A stretch of DNA of 64,000 bases. Origin: Gymnodinialimonas phycosphaerae. GTDB lineage: Bacteria; Pseudomonadota; Alphaproteobacteria; Rhodobacterales; Rhodobacteraceae. Below, piece by piece: positions 26,527-36,659 of the stretch. Positions within the stretch are counted from its first letter, which is position 1, and every line of letters starts with the position of its first letter. The stretch lies in contig NZ_JAIMBW010000001.1 in the NCBI RefSeq assembly GCF_019195455.1, positions 2,418,001 to 2,482,000 on the forward strand, read 5' to 3'. The notes under the pieces are model-generated. The model worked only from the letters and a program-made list of their open reading frames with translations. It ran no database searches and was not told the DNA's origin. The translations under genes were made by a program, and so were the position numbers.

Positions 26527-26849
26527 CAGATCAACGCCCCGCCGCCAAAGGAGAAAAAGGACAGAAAGAAGCTCGACGCGGCGAAGGCGATGGTGAGTCC
26601 GAAGACGATCTGGATCAGCCGCCGAAACCCTCCGCCTGCATCGCCAAAGGCCAGAGTAAGTCCGGTCACGATGATGATGATCACGGCCACTATCTTGGCG
26701 ACGGGCCCCTCGATCGACTCGAGGATCGATTGGAGTGGGGCCTCCCACGGCATGCCGGATCCGGCGGCCATAGCGGGGTCGGCGAATGTAAGTGCGACGG
26801 TCGCCGCGAGCGCAATCAGGAGATGGCGGGATACTGGCGAGACTGTCAT
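26526..26849 (-). CDS. trbC: TrbC, VirB2-like pilin
   Basis: A 107-residue prepilin with a signal peptide (cleavage near AMAA, residue ~29) and two hydrophobic helices (~48-68 and ~78-102), as in VirB2/TrbC. Overlaps trbB and trbD by a few bases. Intact. Confidence 0.92.
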   Translation of the reverse strand: MTVSPVSRHLLIALAATVALTFADPAMAAGSGMPWEAPLQSILESIEGPVAKIVAVIIIIVTGLTLAFGDAGGGFRRLIQIVFGLTIAFAASSFFLSFFSFGGGALI

Positions 26850-27829
26850 GGACGATCTCCATGGGGTTGGGTGAGAAGCTGTTCGACGGAGTAGTCGCCT
26901 GCGGCGGCCAAGCCGGTGACGCGGGCAAGCTCAGACAAGCGCCGATCTGCACCTCGGCCTGTGACCACCGCGACGAGATCGATGGTTTCCGCAATGAGGG
27001 CGCGGGGAACGGTTACGACGGCTTCCTGGATCAGCTGTTCGAGGCGGCGGATCGCGCCCATGGCGGTCCCGGCGTGGATCGTTCCGATGCCGCCGGGATG
27101 CCCAGTGCCCCAGGCCTTGAGCAAATCAAGCGCCTCCGCGCCGCGGACTTCCCCGATTGGAATGCGGTCGGGTCGAAGCCGAAGAGACGAACGCACGAGG
27201 TCCGACAGGGAAGCAACCCCGTCCTTCGTGCGGAGGGCGACCAGATTGGGGGTAAGGCATTGAAGTTCGCGGGTGTCCTCGATCAGGACCACGCGATCTG
27301 TGCTTTTGGCGACCTCGGCCAGCAACGCATTGGTCAGCGTCGTTTTGCCGGTCGACGTTCCGCCGGCGACAAGAATGTTGGCGCGACCGGCCACTGCGTC
27401 TCGCAACTTTTGCGCTGCGTGTGATGTCATGATCCTGCTGGCGACGTAATCCTCAAGCGTAAACACCGCGACAGCAGGCTTTCGGATCGCGAATGTCGGG
27501 GCCGCGACAACGGGTGGCAGAAGTCCTTCGAACCGTTCTCCCGTCCCGGGCAGTTCGGCAGAAATCCGGGGGGAAGCGCTATGGACCTCCGCGCCGACAT
27601 GATGTGCGACGAGCCGAATGATCCGCTCGCCGTCCCTCGGAGAGAATTGGGTGCCTGTATCTGACATCCCATCCGACAGGCGATCGAGCCAAATCCGACC
27701 GTCCGGGTTTAGCATCACCTCGACGACGGACGGGTCCTGAAGCCAGGTGGCGATTTTCAAGCCAAGCGCGCTTCGCAGCATTTGGGTACTGCGGGTGGCG
27801 AATTCAGGTTTGAGTGGGGTCACAGTCAT
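26846..27829 (-). CDS. trbB: TrbB, VirB11-like secretion ATPase
   Basis: A 327-residue hexameric ATPase: N-terminal domain to ~residue 140, Walker A GGTSTGKT at 156-163, Asp-box/Walker B region [10 protein letters not shown] (~180-190), and His-box GTIHAG (~247). Intact. In related elements trbB follows copG within a few bases. Here copG is 15.6 kb away because the phosphonate cluster lies between, so trbB may have lost its native promoter. Confidence 0.94.
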   Translation of the reverse strand: MTVTPLKPEFATRSTQMLRSALGLKIATWLQDPSVVEVMLNPDGRIWLDRLSDGMSDTGTQFSPRDGERIIRLVAHHVGAEVHSASPRISAELPGTGERFEGLLPPVVAAPTFAIRKPAVAVFTLEDYVASRIMTSHAAQKLRDAVAGRANILVAGGTSTGKTTLTNALLAEVAKSTDRVVLIEDTRELQCLTPNLVALRTKDGVASLSDLVRSSLRLRPDRIPIGEVRGAEALDLLKAWGTGHPGGIGTIHAGTAMGAIRRLEQLIQEAVVTVPRALIAETIDLVAVVTGRGADRRLSELARVTGLAAAGDYSVEQLLTQPHGDRP

Positions 27830-28093
27830 GGTCGTTCCCGCGTTGGATTACGGGATCGATCAAGAAGACTGTTCTTTGCGTATGAGCAACAGTCGAGAGG
27901 GCGTAGTAGGGGTGTGGCGTAGGGAGGCAGGGGAGAGTGTGAGGGCGATGTCTCCAAATTTTGGTCGACGAGGTAGTGTGAACGACCCAAAGCCGCCATC
28001 CGCAGCGGTCTTCGTCTCTGCGATTCAGCTTCCCCGAAGCAGACGTTGATAGTCGCCGCAGCATTTCGCTGGTGTCCATGACGGCTCTGCGGG

Positions 28094-28129
28094 ACGAAGC
28101 GGACCCACCACGAAGGTCCGCTTCGTTTT
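28094..28129 (+). terminator. Rho-independent terminator-like hairpin
   Basis: A perfect 12-bp stem, ACGAAGCGGACC (28094-28105) with GGTCCGCTTCGT (28115-28126), with a nine-base loop and TTTT at the end on the plus strand. No plus-strand gene precedes it, so it may be left over from a lost gene. Confidence 0.6.
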
Positions 28130-28479
28130 GATCGGTCAATTCGCCATCACGAAGTATCGCCGCGTCAGCGCACGAAAAACGCCTTTTCTGGCCGGGTTTT
28201 CACGTCATCGCCACGTAACAGATTCGAGTTATCCACAGGTTGAAAAGGGCAATTCGAGCAGAAAAAATGGAACACGTTACACCGATTTATCACTCGGCGC
28301 TGCGTTTCTTTACCGGGTCGCCGGAAGCTCTGTGTTCAAGGGCGTGGCGCCACAGAAATCGTTTTGCGTCCCGCATATTGATCCGGCTTGTGGGCCAGAA
28401 GCATTGCCAAGTAAGCTATGGATGGTGGCAAGGGCGGGTTTGACGCAGGCTGCCAATAATCTAGCGCCTTGCGCTCTGA

Positions 28480-28695
28480 TTACGTCGTGCGCGCAGCCTG
28501 CTGTGTTTTTGCGGCAATCCAACTCTCGATTTCACGACGCGAAGCACCTGCGAATTGCTGCTGAGACTTAGGTTTGATTGTGTGTTTTCGAGGGTCGAAG
28601 GGACCAGGACCCCGGGCGCCGTCTTTCTTCACCCACACAGCAGCGATTTTTCCCGCTTCATCCAATTCAGCAACGTAAATGTCCGTGATCCCACT
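28480..28695 (-). pseudogene. Possible remnant of a small unidentified protein
   Basis: The frame is open from 28695 and reads GITDIYVAELDEAGKIAAVW and then FDPRKHTIKPKSQQQFAGAS before stopping at 28480. It has a protein-like composition, but there is no ATG or GTG start in frame (only TTG at 28665), so it is probably a 5'-truncated fragment. I do not recognise the family. Confidence 0.3.
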
Positions 28696-28861
28696 TCAAG
28701 CGTCTGTAACATTTGCATGACACTATTGGGCTGGCTCAGATTCGAAAAGCAAACGATTGAGGGGCGACACATGGCCCAATCCGGGCCTGGTTGCATCCAT
28801 GGAGCGGAGCCACACCAAATGGGCGCCCATCATTGCCCGGCGATGCCTCTCAGAGCAAGTC

Positions 28862-29485
28862 TCAGGAGTCGGATTTCGCGTATTTCTCGATGAACGCGGC
28901 CAAAGACAAAGCTCTGAAGTCGGGAATGGCTGCAGCAAAGCGGTCATGGGACCAATCCCACCACGAGATGTCGAGAAGCGCTTCTTCCTCAGCCGGAGTG
29001 GCGCGTCGACGGATCACTTTCGCAGGAACCCCACCGACAATCGTGTAAGGGGGCACGTCTTTCGTCACCACTGCGCCTGCGCCAACCACCGCCCCGGTGC
29101 CGACGCGGACGCCCGCCATGATACTGACCCCATGACCAATCCAAACGTCATGCCCGATCGTGACCCAATGATCCTTACGCCATTCGAAGAAATCGGCTTC
29201 ATCCTCGCCAAACCCGTACATCGAGGCCCGATAAAGCGCATGATGCTGGCAGGCGCGCCAGGTTGGATGATTGCCGGGGTTGATCCGGACGTTGTTGGCG
29301 ATGTTGGTGAACTTGCCGATTGTCGTCCAGATCACATGGCCGAAATCGCAGATGTAGGAATAATCGCCCATTTCGCAGGCGGTCAATTTGGTTAACCTTC
29401 CCACCTCGGTGTAGCGGCCCAGTGTGACATCGCCGCCGACCTCTGCCTCCGCATGGATGGTCGGCGCCTCGGTGAGTTTCTTCAT
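28862..29485 (-). CDS. Phosphonate-cluster hexapeptide-repeat acetyltransferase
   Basis: A 207-residue left-handed beta-helix transferase of the group linked with phosphonate operons. Hexapeptide repeats are seen at residues ~15-60 and again at ~110-155 ([37 protein letters not shown]). It starts at ATG 29485, overlapping the phnE stop. No GNAT-type phnO is present; this enzyme could N-acetylate aminoalkylphosphonates in its place, but that is inference from position. Confidence 0.82.
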   Translation of the reverse strand: MKKLTEAPTIHAEAEVGGDVTLGRYTEVGRLTKLTACEMGDYSYICDFGHVIWTTIGKFTNIANNVRINPGNHPTWRACQHHALYRASMYGFGEDEADFFEWRKDHWVTIGHDVWIGHGVSIMAGVRVGTGAVVGAGAVVTKDVPPYTIVGGVPAKVIRRRATPAEEEALLDISWWDWSHDRFAAAIPDFRALSLAAFIEKYAKSDS

Positions 29486-30345
29486 CGCTCGCCCTGCTCG
29501 CCAATGGCCCACAGGCGGACGCGTTTGGACAGCCAGTCGATGGCAAAGATCAGCACCAGAACATTCAGAACCACGAAGGCCACCTGATCGTAAAGCGAGG
29601 CACGGAAGCGTTCGATGATGATCATGCCGATCCCGCCTGCACCCACGATGCCGAGGATCGTGGCCGAGCGGGTGTTGGATTCCAGAAAATACAGTGATTG
29701 CGAGATAAACACCGGCAGGACCTGAGGGATATAGCCGTAGCGGATCACCGCCAGCGGCCCCGCACCAGTGGACCGGATGCCTTCCACCTGTTTGCGGTCG
29801 ATGTTCTCAATCGCCTCGGAATAGAGCTTTGACAAGGTGCCAAGGTCGCTCACGAAGATCGCCAGAACACCGGCCAGTGGCCCAAGCCCCACCGCACGCA
29901 CGAAGACCAGACCCCAGACCAGCTGATCAATGCCCCGCAGAATGTCCAAGAACCGCCGCACGATCTGACGCACGAAGCCAAAGGGCATGACGTTCTTGGC
30001 GGCCATGAAGCCTACGACCAGCGAGCCAAGCGTGCCGAGTAGGGTTCCGAGAAACGCCATGGCAAGCGTCTGCGAGATCCCGACATAGATCTGGCGATAG
30101 GCCCATGTATCCATGTCCTGCCAGACGACGAAGTTACGAAGAAGCGCCAACACCCGCTCAGAGGCATCAAGTAGCCGCCCGAACTCGAAATACCACAGCG
30201 AGACAATGACGTAGATGACTGCGGCGACAAGCGGTGCCCATCGCTTAACAGTGGCCCACGACGACCCGAAAGCACCCGGATGCGCGGTGCGGGCCGCGTC
30301 GATCTGCGCCTGAGACAGCGTTTCAAAGGTTGCAGTTGTCATCAC
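29482..30345 (-). CDS. phnE: Phosphonate ABC transporter permease PhnE (second copy)
   Basis: A 287-residue permease with about six helices and the PhnE coupling region ([27 protein letters not shown], in part, near residue 195). Paired with the preceding phnE to form the heterodimeric channel. ATGA overlaps on both sides. Last transporter gene before the acetyltransferase. Confidence 0.93.
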   Translation of the reverse strand: MMTTATFETLSQAQIDAARTAHPGAFGSSWATVKRWAPLVAAVIYVIVSLWYFEFGRLLDASERVLALLRNFVVWQDMDTWAYRQIYVGISQTLAMAFLGTLLGTLGSLVVGFMAAKNVMPFGFVRQIVRRFLDILRGIDQLVWGLVFVRAVGLGPLAGVLAIFVSDLGTLSKLYSEAIENIDRKQVEGIRSTGAGPLAVIRYGYIPQVLPVFISQSLYFLESNTRSATILGIVGAGGIGMIIIERFRASLYDQVAFVVLNVLVLIFAIDWLSKRVRLWAIGEQGER

Positions 30346-31280
30346 AGGTTCTCCCGCCCGATGAAGCGATGGCGAATGCGCTCAGAGATCAGGTCGATCA
30401 CCGTCACCGTCAGCACCACAAGGATCAGAACCGCCAAAACCCGGTCGTCGGAGTAAAAGGAAATTACGCGGTTGAGTTCCTGTCCGATCCCGCCTGCACC
30501 CACGAAACCAATGATCGACGAGGCGCGCACGTTGATCTCGAACCGCAGCATGGCGTAGCTGAATAAGTTCGGCGCAACCTGCGGGACAACGCCATAGGCG
30601 ATTTTCTCTGGCCAGTTCCCACCCACGGCAGCGATACCTTCAACCGGACGGGAGGAGGCGTTCTCGTTCACTTCCGCGAAAAGCTTGCCCAATGCGCCCG
30701 CCGTGTGGATGGCAATCGCCAAAACCCCGGCAAGCGGTCCGATCCCGATCATGAAGACGAAGACCAGCGCCAGCAGGATCTCAGGGATGCCCCGACAGAT
30801 CTCCAAAAACCGGCGAGAGATCCAGTAGATCCAGCTATTCGGAGCGAGGTTGTTGGCCGCTGGGAAGGACAGCACAAAAGCCATGCCCGCGCCGATCAAG
30901 GTGGCGGTCATGGCCATCAGGATCGTCTCCCAGATCAGCGTCGCGTAGGTCCAGAAGTCGGTGTACCAGTAGGTGATTGAGCCGGGCACAGCGCGCCCGT
31001 CGGCATCGCGACCCTCAAACAGGGTATCCCATTGCAGCTCGGGGATGATTGTCCCGAAATATTCAAAGATGCGCGGCACGCCGCTGGCCAGCCGTTCCGG
31101 GTAGAAATTGCTGATATAAATCGACAAACCCAGGCAGATCGTGAAGACCACCAAGGCAAAGATCGTCCAGCCCCGTTTGGAGGCGCGCAAGGCGGCGCGG
31201 TGGCGTTCGAACAGCGTGACCACATCGCTGGCGTTGGGCCCAGCGGACGGCACACCGCCAGAGATTGAAATATCAGACAT
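30342..31280 (-). CDS. phnE: Phnonate ABC transporter permease PhnE (first copy)
   Basis: A 312-residue phosphonate transporter permease with a cytoplasmic N-terminal extension (~35 residues) and the coupling loop [21 protein letters not shown] near residue 220. The start at ATG 31280 overlaps the phnC stop by eight bases. Two non-identical PhnE proteins in tandem are common in alphaproteobacterial phn operons. Confidence 0.93.
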   Translation of the reverse strand: MSDISISGGVPSAGPNASDVVTLFERHRAALRASKRGWTIFALVVFTICLGLSIYISNFYPERLASGVPRIFEYFGTIIPELQWDTLFEGRDADGRAVPGSITYWYTDFWTYATLIWETILMAMTATLIGAGMAFVLSFPAANNLAPNSWIYWISRRFLEICRGIPEILLALVFVFMIGIGPLAGVLAIAIHTAGALGKLFAEVNENASSRPVEGIAAVGGNWPEKIAYGVVPQVAPNLFSYAMLRFEINVRASSIIGFVGAGGIGQELNRVISFYSDDRVLAVLILVVLTVTVIDLISERIRHRFIGRENL

Positions 31281-32094
31281 GAGCCGCAGCCTCTTTCAGT
31301 GCGGCGACTGCCTCTGAGTCCGGCAGCGTGGTCGAGGTTGCGGCTTCGTCGAACTCTTCGGCCTCGGCACCGTAAATCTCACGCGCCATGTCCGTGGTCA
31401 GAAGGTCTGGCGTTCCGTCGAACACGATCTTGCCCGCTGACATCCCGATGATCCGGTCGCAATAGTTGCGCGCGGTATCAAGAGTGTGGAGGTTGCAGAT
31501 GACCGTCTTGCCATCCTGCTGGTTGATCGATCGCAGCGCATCCATCACGATCTTCGCGTTCATGGGGTCGAGCGAGGCGATGGGTTCGTCCGCCAGCAAG
31601 ATCTTTGGCTCCTGCGCCAAGGCGCGGGCAATCGCGACGCGCTGCTGTTGCCCGCCCGACAGTGTCTCGGCCCGTTGTAAGGCCGTGTGGGCCATGCCAA
31701 GCCGGTCCAGTGCCTGGATGGCGAAAGCGCGTTCGTGCGCTGTGAAAGTCTGGGTCATCGAACGCCAGGCGGGCATCGTATAAAGCCGCCCCGTCAGAAC
31801 GTTGGTGATCACGTCCAATCGTCCCACGAGGTTGAATTGTTGGAAGATCATCGCACAATCCGAACGCCATTCACGAAGCTCGCGCCCCTTGAGCTGCGCG
31901 ATGTCCGTACCGGCGTAGACAATCTTGCCGTCGGAGGGGTCTGTCAAACGGTTCAAGAGCTTCAAAAGCGTGGATTTGCCCGCACCGGATCGCCCGATGA
32001 TGCCCACCATCTGACCATCCGGGATTTCAAGATTGGCGCTGGCCACGGCGGTGTTCTCGCCAAATCGGCGCGACAGGTTTTCTAGCATCAGCAT
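31273..32094 (-). CDS. phnC: Phosphonate ABC transporter ATP-binding protein PhnC
   Basis: A 273-residue ABC ATPase: Walker [10 protein letters not shown] (~residues 37-45), signature [15 protein letters not shown] (~145-159) and Walker B ILLADEP. The start is placed at ATG 32094 with GGAGAG upstream; the longer frame has no such signal. The C-terminal extension is acidic. It is in the phnD-C-E-E operon and drives phosphonate uptake. Confidence 0.94.
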   Translation of the reverse strand: MLMLENLSRRFGENTAVASANLEIPDGQMVGIIGRSGAGKSTLLKLLNRLTDPSDGKIVYAGTDIAQLKGRELREWRSDCAMIFQQFNLVGRLDVITNVLTGRLYTMPAWRSMTQTFTAHERAFAIQALDRLGMAHTALQRAETLSGGQQQRVAIARALAQEPKILLADEPIASLDPMNAKIVMDALRSINQQDGKTVICNLHTLDTARNYCDRIIGMSAGKIVFDGTPDLLTTDMAREIYGAEAEEFDEAATSTTLPDSEAVAALKEAAAHV

Positions 32095-32171
32095 GGGACT
32101 CTCCGGGCGTTGCGGAACAAGAAGAGAGGCCAGCGCCTTTGGCACTGACCTCTGTTGTCTCGGATCGGCGC

Positions 32172-33098
32172 TTAGCGCTGACCCTCCAGCTCTCGCCGCA
32201 TGTTGATGATCGGCAGGTAAAACTCGTGGTTGATCGGCCAGTAGCCCATCGCTTCACCATCGTTGATGGCGTTGAAGCACTCACGATCTTCGGTTTGCAG
32301 CGACATCATTGCGCCCATCACCAGGTCCTTGAGTTCCTGAGGTAGGTCCGAGCGGATCACGCGCGGGCCGTTGGTGATTAGGTTCGACTGCCAGATGATG
32401 CGGATTTCATCCATGTTGAGCATGTCACGATCGACCATCGACCGCAGGTTTCCGCGCGAATAGCCTTGGTTGATGTCGCCCACGCCCGAGGTCCAGGTCA
32501 CACCGGCATCATACTGACCCTGCAGCACGGCCACCACGGCCTGTTCGTGACCGCCGCCAAATCCGGTCTCACCGAAATAGCCTTCAAGCGGCCCGATTTC
32601 CTGTGCCAGTTCATAGGACGGCACCAGATAACCTGAGGTGGAGTTCGGATCAGCGAACGCCAGCGTGCGGCCTTCCATGTCTTCGAAGCTTTCAATGTCG
32701 CTGTCGGCGCGCACATACATGACCGAGTAATAACCCAACGAGCCATCGATCTGCATGGTGGTGTAGAGCGGCTCAACGGCTGTTTCGTCCTGCAGAACGA
32801 TGCCCGCATAGCCCGAGGAACCCAAACCCGCGAATTCCAGCTGACCGGCCAGCAGGCCTTGAAGAACACCGGCATAGTCGGAGGCCGGGAACAGTTCCAC
32901 GTCAACGCCCAGGCGCTCTTCCAGGTACGCTTCCTGGCAAGCGTGCTGGCGCAGGCGGTCGGATTCATTCTCGCCGCCCAGAAGTCCAATGCGGAACACG
33001 GGCACCTCTTCGCGCCAATCGGCGTCCTGCGCGAATGCAGCGGTGGAGGTCAGTGCAGTTGCGCCGGCGAGCAGCGCGGCAAGTGAGATCTTCGACAT
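32172..33098 (-). CDS. phnD: Phosphonate ABC transporter substrate-binding protein PhnD
   Basis: A 308-residue periplasmic protein with a Sec signal (cleavage after AFA, residue ~23) and the PhnD family core: [15 protein letters not shown] at ~37, [15 protein letters not shown] at ~150, and a DAGVTWTSG segment near 200. First gene of the minus-strand uptake operon. A candidate Pho box lies ~93 bp upstream. Confidence 0.94.
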   Translation of the reverse strand: MSKISLAALLAGATALTSTAAFAQDADWREEVPVFRIGLLGGENESDRLRQHACQEAYLEERLGVDVELFPASDYAGVLQGLLAGQLEFAGLGSSGYAGIVLQDETAVEPLYTTMQIDGSLGYYSVMYVRADSDIESFEDMEGRTLAFADPNSTSGYLVPSYELAQEIGPLEGYFGETGFGGGHEQAVVAVLQGQYDAGVTWTSGVGDINQGYSRGNLRSMVDRDMLNMDEIRIIWQSNLITNGPRVIRSDLPQELKDLVMGAMMSLQTEDRECFNAINDGEAMGYWPINHEFYLPIINMRRELEGQR

Positions 33099-33190
33099 GT
33101 GATTTCATCCCTCAGGTTTTTCAAACCCTGGAGCTGCGCTTGATGTCTATTGATGCGCCACCCAGGTCGCTGCACGCCTAGGCGATGGGG

Positions 33191-33219
33191 ATGAACGAAA
33201 AGCAACGGCTAGATGACAG
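33191..33219 (-). promoter_or_regulatory. Candidate Pho box upstream of phnD
   Basis: Read on the minus strand, three heptamers start at exactly 11-bp steps: CTGTCAT, CCGTTGC and CGTTCAT. This matches the PhoB direct-repeat pattern in which a GTCA-type heptamer recurs every 11 bp. A nearly identical trio precedes the binding-protein gene at 56616. Confidence 0.6.
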
Positions 33220-33408
33220 TTGAAAGACGATCTCGGAAGTTCCTGATTTCCATTGATTCTCGTGAGGAATCTGCCCTCACGCGTGCGTATGGGTCGCTTT
33301 TTGTTCACGGATTTCTCGGGTCGAATGTCGGTTTATTTGGCCAACGGCGGCCCTCCGACCTCAAAAAGCAGATTCGTCCACAACCGGAACGCTGGCCACC
33401 CCCCCATT

Positions 33409-33449
33409 TTGTCACCAAAGCGTCACCCCTCGGTGTGGTGGGTGTTACC
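33409..33449 (+). promoter_or_regulatory. Candidate Pho box upstream of phnM copy 1
   Basis: TTGTCAC (33409-33415) and GCGTCAC (33420-33426) are 11 bp apart, and TGTTACC at 33443 is in phase (two further steps, allowing one base). It lies about 66 bp before the phnM start, on the same strand. Confidence 0.65.
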
Positions 33450-33492
33450 CATCCGCCCCTAGGACGGGTCTCCCACTTTTTAGAGGTGTCCC

Positions 33493-34644
33493 ATGTTTGA
33501 CCGTTTCGAGCAGACCGCGACCGTTTTGAGCGACGCAAAGATCGTCACACCCGGAGGCATCGTTGATGGTGCCCTCGCGATAGTAGACGGTCAGATCGCA
33601 GGTCTTACGCAGGCGCAGAACGGCGAAAGCCTGCAAGGTGCTTATCTGATCCCCGGTATCGTTGATGTTCATACCGACCATGTGGAGCGGCACACCCATC
33701 CCCGCGTTGGCGTGATCTGGGCGTTTCTGCCTGCATTGCTTGCCTATGATGCTGTAGTGATTTCTGGTGGCACGACGACCGTCTTCGACAGTCTCTCGGT
33801 TGGCGCATCGATGCAAAAACAGGAACGTCGCGAGCTGCTGCAACCGCTTGTGGCTGCCATCCGCGACGCGGTCGATCGCGACCTTTTCCGGGCCGAGCAC
33901 CTTTTGCATCTGCGCTGCGAAATCTCCGACCCGGCCACGCCCGCCTTGGTTGATGCCACCATCGGCCTGCCCATCACACGGTTGATGTCTGTCATGGATC
34001 ATACCCCCGGTGACCGGCAAAGCCCTGATGTGGACAAATGGTTCTGGCACATGATCCGCGACATGGAAGTCGATGAGACTGAGGGGCGCCAGATGATGTC
34101 CGAGCTTTTCGACCGCTCCAAGACCCACGGCGCTTCGGTTCGCGCCCATTGCGTTGATGCAGCAGCCCGCGCCTGTGTGTCGCTCATGAGCCACGATGAT
34201 GCCTCAGCCGCCCATGTCGACCAGGCGAAATCGGAAGGCTGCGCGATATCGGAATTCCCCACAACCCTAGAGGCCGCGCAGCGTGCCCGAGATCTGGGTC
34301 TGACCGTGGTCGCGGGCGCGCCGAATTACCTGCGCGGTGGCTCTCAGTCGGGGAACGTTTCGGTGGCCGAGCTTCTGTCCCACGGGCTCGTGGACATCCT
34401 GGCCTCCGACTACATCCCGCGCTCGCCGCTGGATGCGGCCTTCGCCATCGCGGCCGACCCGGCCCTGCCCTACGATCTGCCGCAAGCCATCGGCATGGTC
34501 ACACGCGCGCCCGCACATCTGGCGGGCTTGTCGGACCGTGGCGTGATCGAGGCCGGTGCGCGGGCCGATCTGGTTGCCGTCCGCGTGGAACAGGGCCAGC
34601 CCTTGGTGCAGGCGGTCTGGCGCGCCGGGAAACGGGTGTTCTGA
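33493..34644 (+). CDS. phnM: PhnM copy 1, ribose 1-methylphosphonate 5-triphosphate diphosphatase
   Basis: A 383-residue amidohydrolase-fold enzyme. The metal-binding stretch VDVHTDHVERH covers residues ~57-67, with MDHTPGDRQ (~168), GCAISEFPTTLEAAQ and the GAPNYLRGGSQSGN segment typical of PhnM. It removes pyrophosphate from the triphosphate intermediate before C-P cleavage. It is divergent from phnD and overlaps the TIM-barrel gene by one base. Confidence 0.93.
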   Translation: MFDRFEQTATVLSDAKIVTPGGIVDGALAIVDGQIAGLTQAQNGESLQGAYLIPGIVDVHTDHVERHTHPRVGVIWAFLPALLAYDAVVISGGTTTVFDSLSVGASMQKQERRELLQPLVAAIRDAVDRDLFRAEHLLHLRCEISDPATPALVDATIGLPITRLMSVMDHTPGDRQSPDVDKWFWHMIRDMEVDETEGRQMMSELFDRSKTHGASVRAHCVDAAARACVSLMSHDDASAAHVDQAKSEGCAISEFPTTLEAAQRARDLGLTVVAGAPNYLRGGSQSGNVSVAELLSHGLVDILASDYIPRSPLDAAFAIAADPALPYDLPQAIGMVTRAPAHLAGLSDRGVIEAGARADLVAVRVEQGQPLVQAVWRAGKRVF

Positions 34645-35483
34645 TGGCCGATCTGCCCTTGTCCATCGGCGCGGCGCTAAATGTCGCTGAGCTGCCCACC
34701 TACCGCGAGTGGCTGATTGACGGCCAACGCGACCTTGAAATCCAGGATTTCTGCGCGCCCAAGGTTCTGCTTGGCGATTGGCAGCCGCTTGTCTCGAAAG
34801 CCCGCGAGCATCTTGACGGGTTCAAAGGGCGTCTGGGCATCCACGGCCCGTTCTACGACCTGCCGCTCGACATGAAAGACCCCGAGCTTGCAGCGATCCT
34901 GTCGCGCCGGATGGTCACTGCGGTGGACGCCGCCGCCGCGCTGGGAGCTACACAGATTGTTGTGCATTCGCCCTACAAGACCTGGGATTGGTTCAACTTC
35001 GGAAACAATCCGCGCGCCGGAAACACCCCTTCCACTGCCGAGGCAACAATCGACCGCGTGCACCACAACCTAAGCGCCGCCGTGACACGGGCCGAGGCGG
35101 AAGGGATCACGCTGGTGATCGAGAATATTGAGGACATTGACCCGTCGTGGCGCCGCGCGCTTGCGACCAGCTTTGGCTCTGATGCCGTGCGGCTCTCCAT
35201 CGACACCGGCCACGCCCATTACGCGCATGGTACGACAGGCGCGCCGCCGGTGGATTACTTCGTGACGGATGCGGCTGAAATGCTGTCCCATGTCCACCTT
35301 CAGGATGCCGATGGCTTCGCCGACCGCCATTGGCCTCCGGGCCGAGGGACCGTGAATTGGCACGCTGTGTTCCGTGCGATTGCGGCGCTTCCGCAGCGCC
35401 CGCATCTCGTCCTCGAACTGCGCGAGGCCAACGACATTCCTGCCGCGATGGACTATCTCAGCGGCGAAGGGTTGGCATGTTAA
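34644..35483 (+). CDS. Xylose-isomerase-like TIM-barrel protein in the phosphonate cluster
   Basis: A 279-residue sugar-phosphate isomerase/epimerase (AP endonuclease 2 superfamily). Candidate metal ligands follow the family order: His in GIHGPFYDL, His in VVHSPYKTW, Glu in VIENIEDID, Asp and His in SIDTGHAHY, His in SHVHLQD and Glu in LELRE. All are kept, so it is probably active. It is translationally coupled to phnM copy 1. It may process the ribose phosphate released by C-P lyase; this gene is not part of the classical phn set. Confidence 0.82.
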   Translation: MADLPLSIGAALNVAELPTYREWLIDGQRDLEIQDFCAPKVLLGDWQPLVSKAREHLDGFKGRLGIHGPFYDLPLDMKDPELAAILSRRMVTAVDAAAALGATQIVVHSPYKTWDWFNFGNNPRAGNTPSTAEATIDRVHHNLSAAVTRAEAEGITLVIENIEDIDPSWRRALATSFGSDAVRLSIDTGHAHYAHGTTGAPPVDYFVTDAAEMLSHVHLQDADGFADRHWPPGRGTVNWHAVFRAIAALPQRPHLVLELREANDIPAAMDYLSGEGLAC

Positions 35484-36646
35484 GCGACCCGCCGCCCGCC
35501 CGACCAGACACAGTGCAAAATTGGAACTTCGCCCTCGACCCGGAAGCGCACCAAATCGGCACGCTGACCTGCGGCGATTTCGCCCCGATCCGTCAGACCG
35601 GCAGCTCGCGCGGGCGCGGAACTGACCGCCGCCAAAGCTCGCGGCAGGTCGCCCCAGAGCGCCCCGAGTCGCACGGCCGCAAACAGCAGCGCCGAGGGCA
35701 CGTAATCCGAAGACAGGATGTCCAGCAGCCCGGCCTTGGCAAGCGCGCCCGCCGCGACGTTGCCGGAATGCGAGCCTCCCCGGATCAGGTTCGGCGCGCC
35801 CATTATCACCGAGATTCCATGCGCCCGGCACGCTTCCGCCGCCGCGAGCGTTGTCGGAAACTCTGCCAGCGCAATGCCATAGCCCGCAGACCGCTCCACA
35901 TGTTCGACCAGTGTATCATCATGGCTGGCCAATACGGCCCCGAACCGACCTGCCGCCGCGACCGCAGCCGCCTCATGCACATCACGCACCTTTTCGCCAA
36001 GGGCCTGACGCGTCCGCACATGGTCCTCAAAACTGTCATGAGACAGGCCATGCTTACCCTTCATGTAGATCTCGTACTGGCCGATATCCGCGAATTGCCG
36101 CTGCCCCGGCGTGTGGTCCATCAGGCTCACGATCCCAACCCGGTCGTCCGGCCCAAACTGCTCCAACTCGTCGATCAACGAATGAGAGCATGCCTCCGCC
36201 CGCAGATGCAGATGATGGCTGATCTTCAGCGCCCCTTTGGCGCGCATTGCCAAGACTTCATCGGCCAAATCACGGGCATAACGCGACCATCCGGTCCCTG
36301 CCTTGCCCTCAATCGAGCCAACTCGGATCGCATCGAACACCGTGGTGATCCCGCACGAGGCCAGCTCCGCATCATGGGCGACAATCGCTGCATTGTGCGG
36401 CCAATGCACCGCAGGGCGCGGGCGAATGTGACGCTCCAGATTGTCGGTGTGCAGCTCCACCAGACCCGGCGCGACCACGTCGCCACCGCAATCGATGGCA
36501 CCCGCAGGCACCTCGGCGCCATCCACCACCTCGACGATCAGGTCACCAACCACAGTAACGCGTCCCCGGAACGCGCCGTCAGGCGCTATGACTTCAGCAT
36601 TGGCAAGGACAACAGGTTCAGCGATGACAGCAGCATCTTCAGGCAT
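35480..36646 (-). CDS. phnM: PhnM copy 2
   Basis: A 388-residue second PhnM with VELHTDNLERHIRPRP, LMDHTPGQRQF and the APNLIRGGSHSGN segment, clearly diverged from copy 1. The start is placed at ATG 36646, five bases after a CGAGGG sequence; upstream in-frame ATG and GTG would overlap the divergent DUF1045 gene. Its 3' end overlaps the TIM-barrel gene tail to tail by four bases. Why two PhnM enzymes are kept is unclear; different substrates or regulation are possible. Confidence 0.92.
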   Translation of the reverse strand: MPEDAAVIAEPVVLANAEVIAPDGAFRGRVTVVGDLIVEVVDGAEVPAGAIDCGGDVVAPGLVELHTDNLERHIRPRPAVHWPHNAAIVAHDAELASCGITTVFDAIRVGSIEGKAGTGWSRYARDLADEVLAMRAKGALKISHHLHLRAEACSHSLIDELEQFGPDDRVGIVSLMDHTPGQRQFADIGQYEIYMKGKHGLSHDSFEDHVRTRQALGEKVRDVHEAAAVAAAGRFGAVLASHDDTLVEHVERSAGYGIALAEFPTTLAAAEACRAHGISVIMGAPNLIRGGSHSGNVAAGALAKAGLLDILSSDYVPSALLFAAVRLGALWGDLPRALAAVSSAPARAAGLTDRGEIAAGQRADLVRFRVEGEVPILHCVWSGGRRVA

Positions 36647-36659
36647 GGGACCCTCGGGC

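Larger units (their letters stand above)
27830..28861. other. 1 kb region without a confident gene between trbB and the phosphonate cluster
   Basis: No open frame here has a recognisable family or clear codon-pattern support, apart from the possible remnant at 28480-28695. A strong hairpin with a T-run lies at 28094-28129. This region is the left junction between the transfer genes and the phosphonate cargo. Confidence 0.5.

Noticed and set aside
28229..28237. TTATCCACA, a perfect DnaA box
   Set aside because: A single copy without neighbouring boxes, an AT-rich unwinding region or a replication gene is not evidence of an origin.
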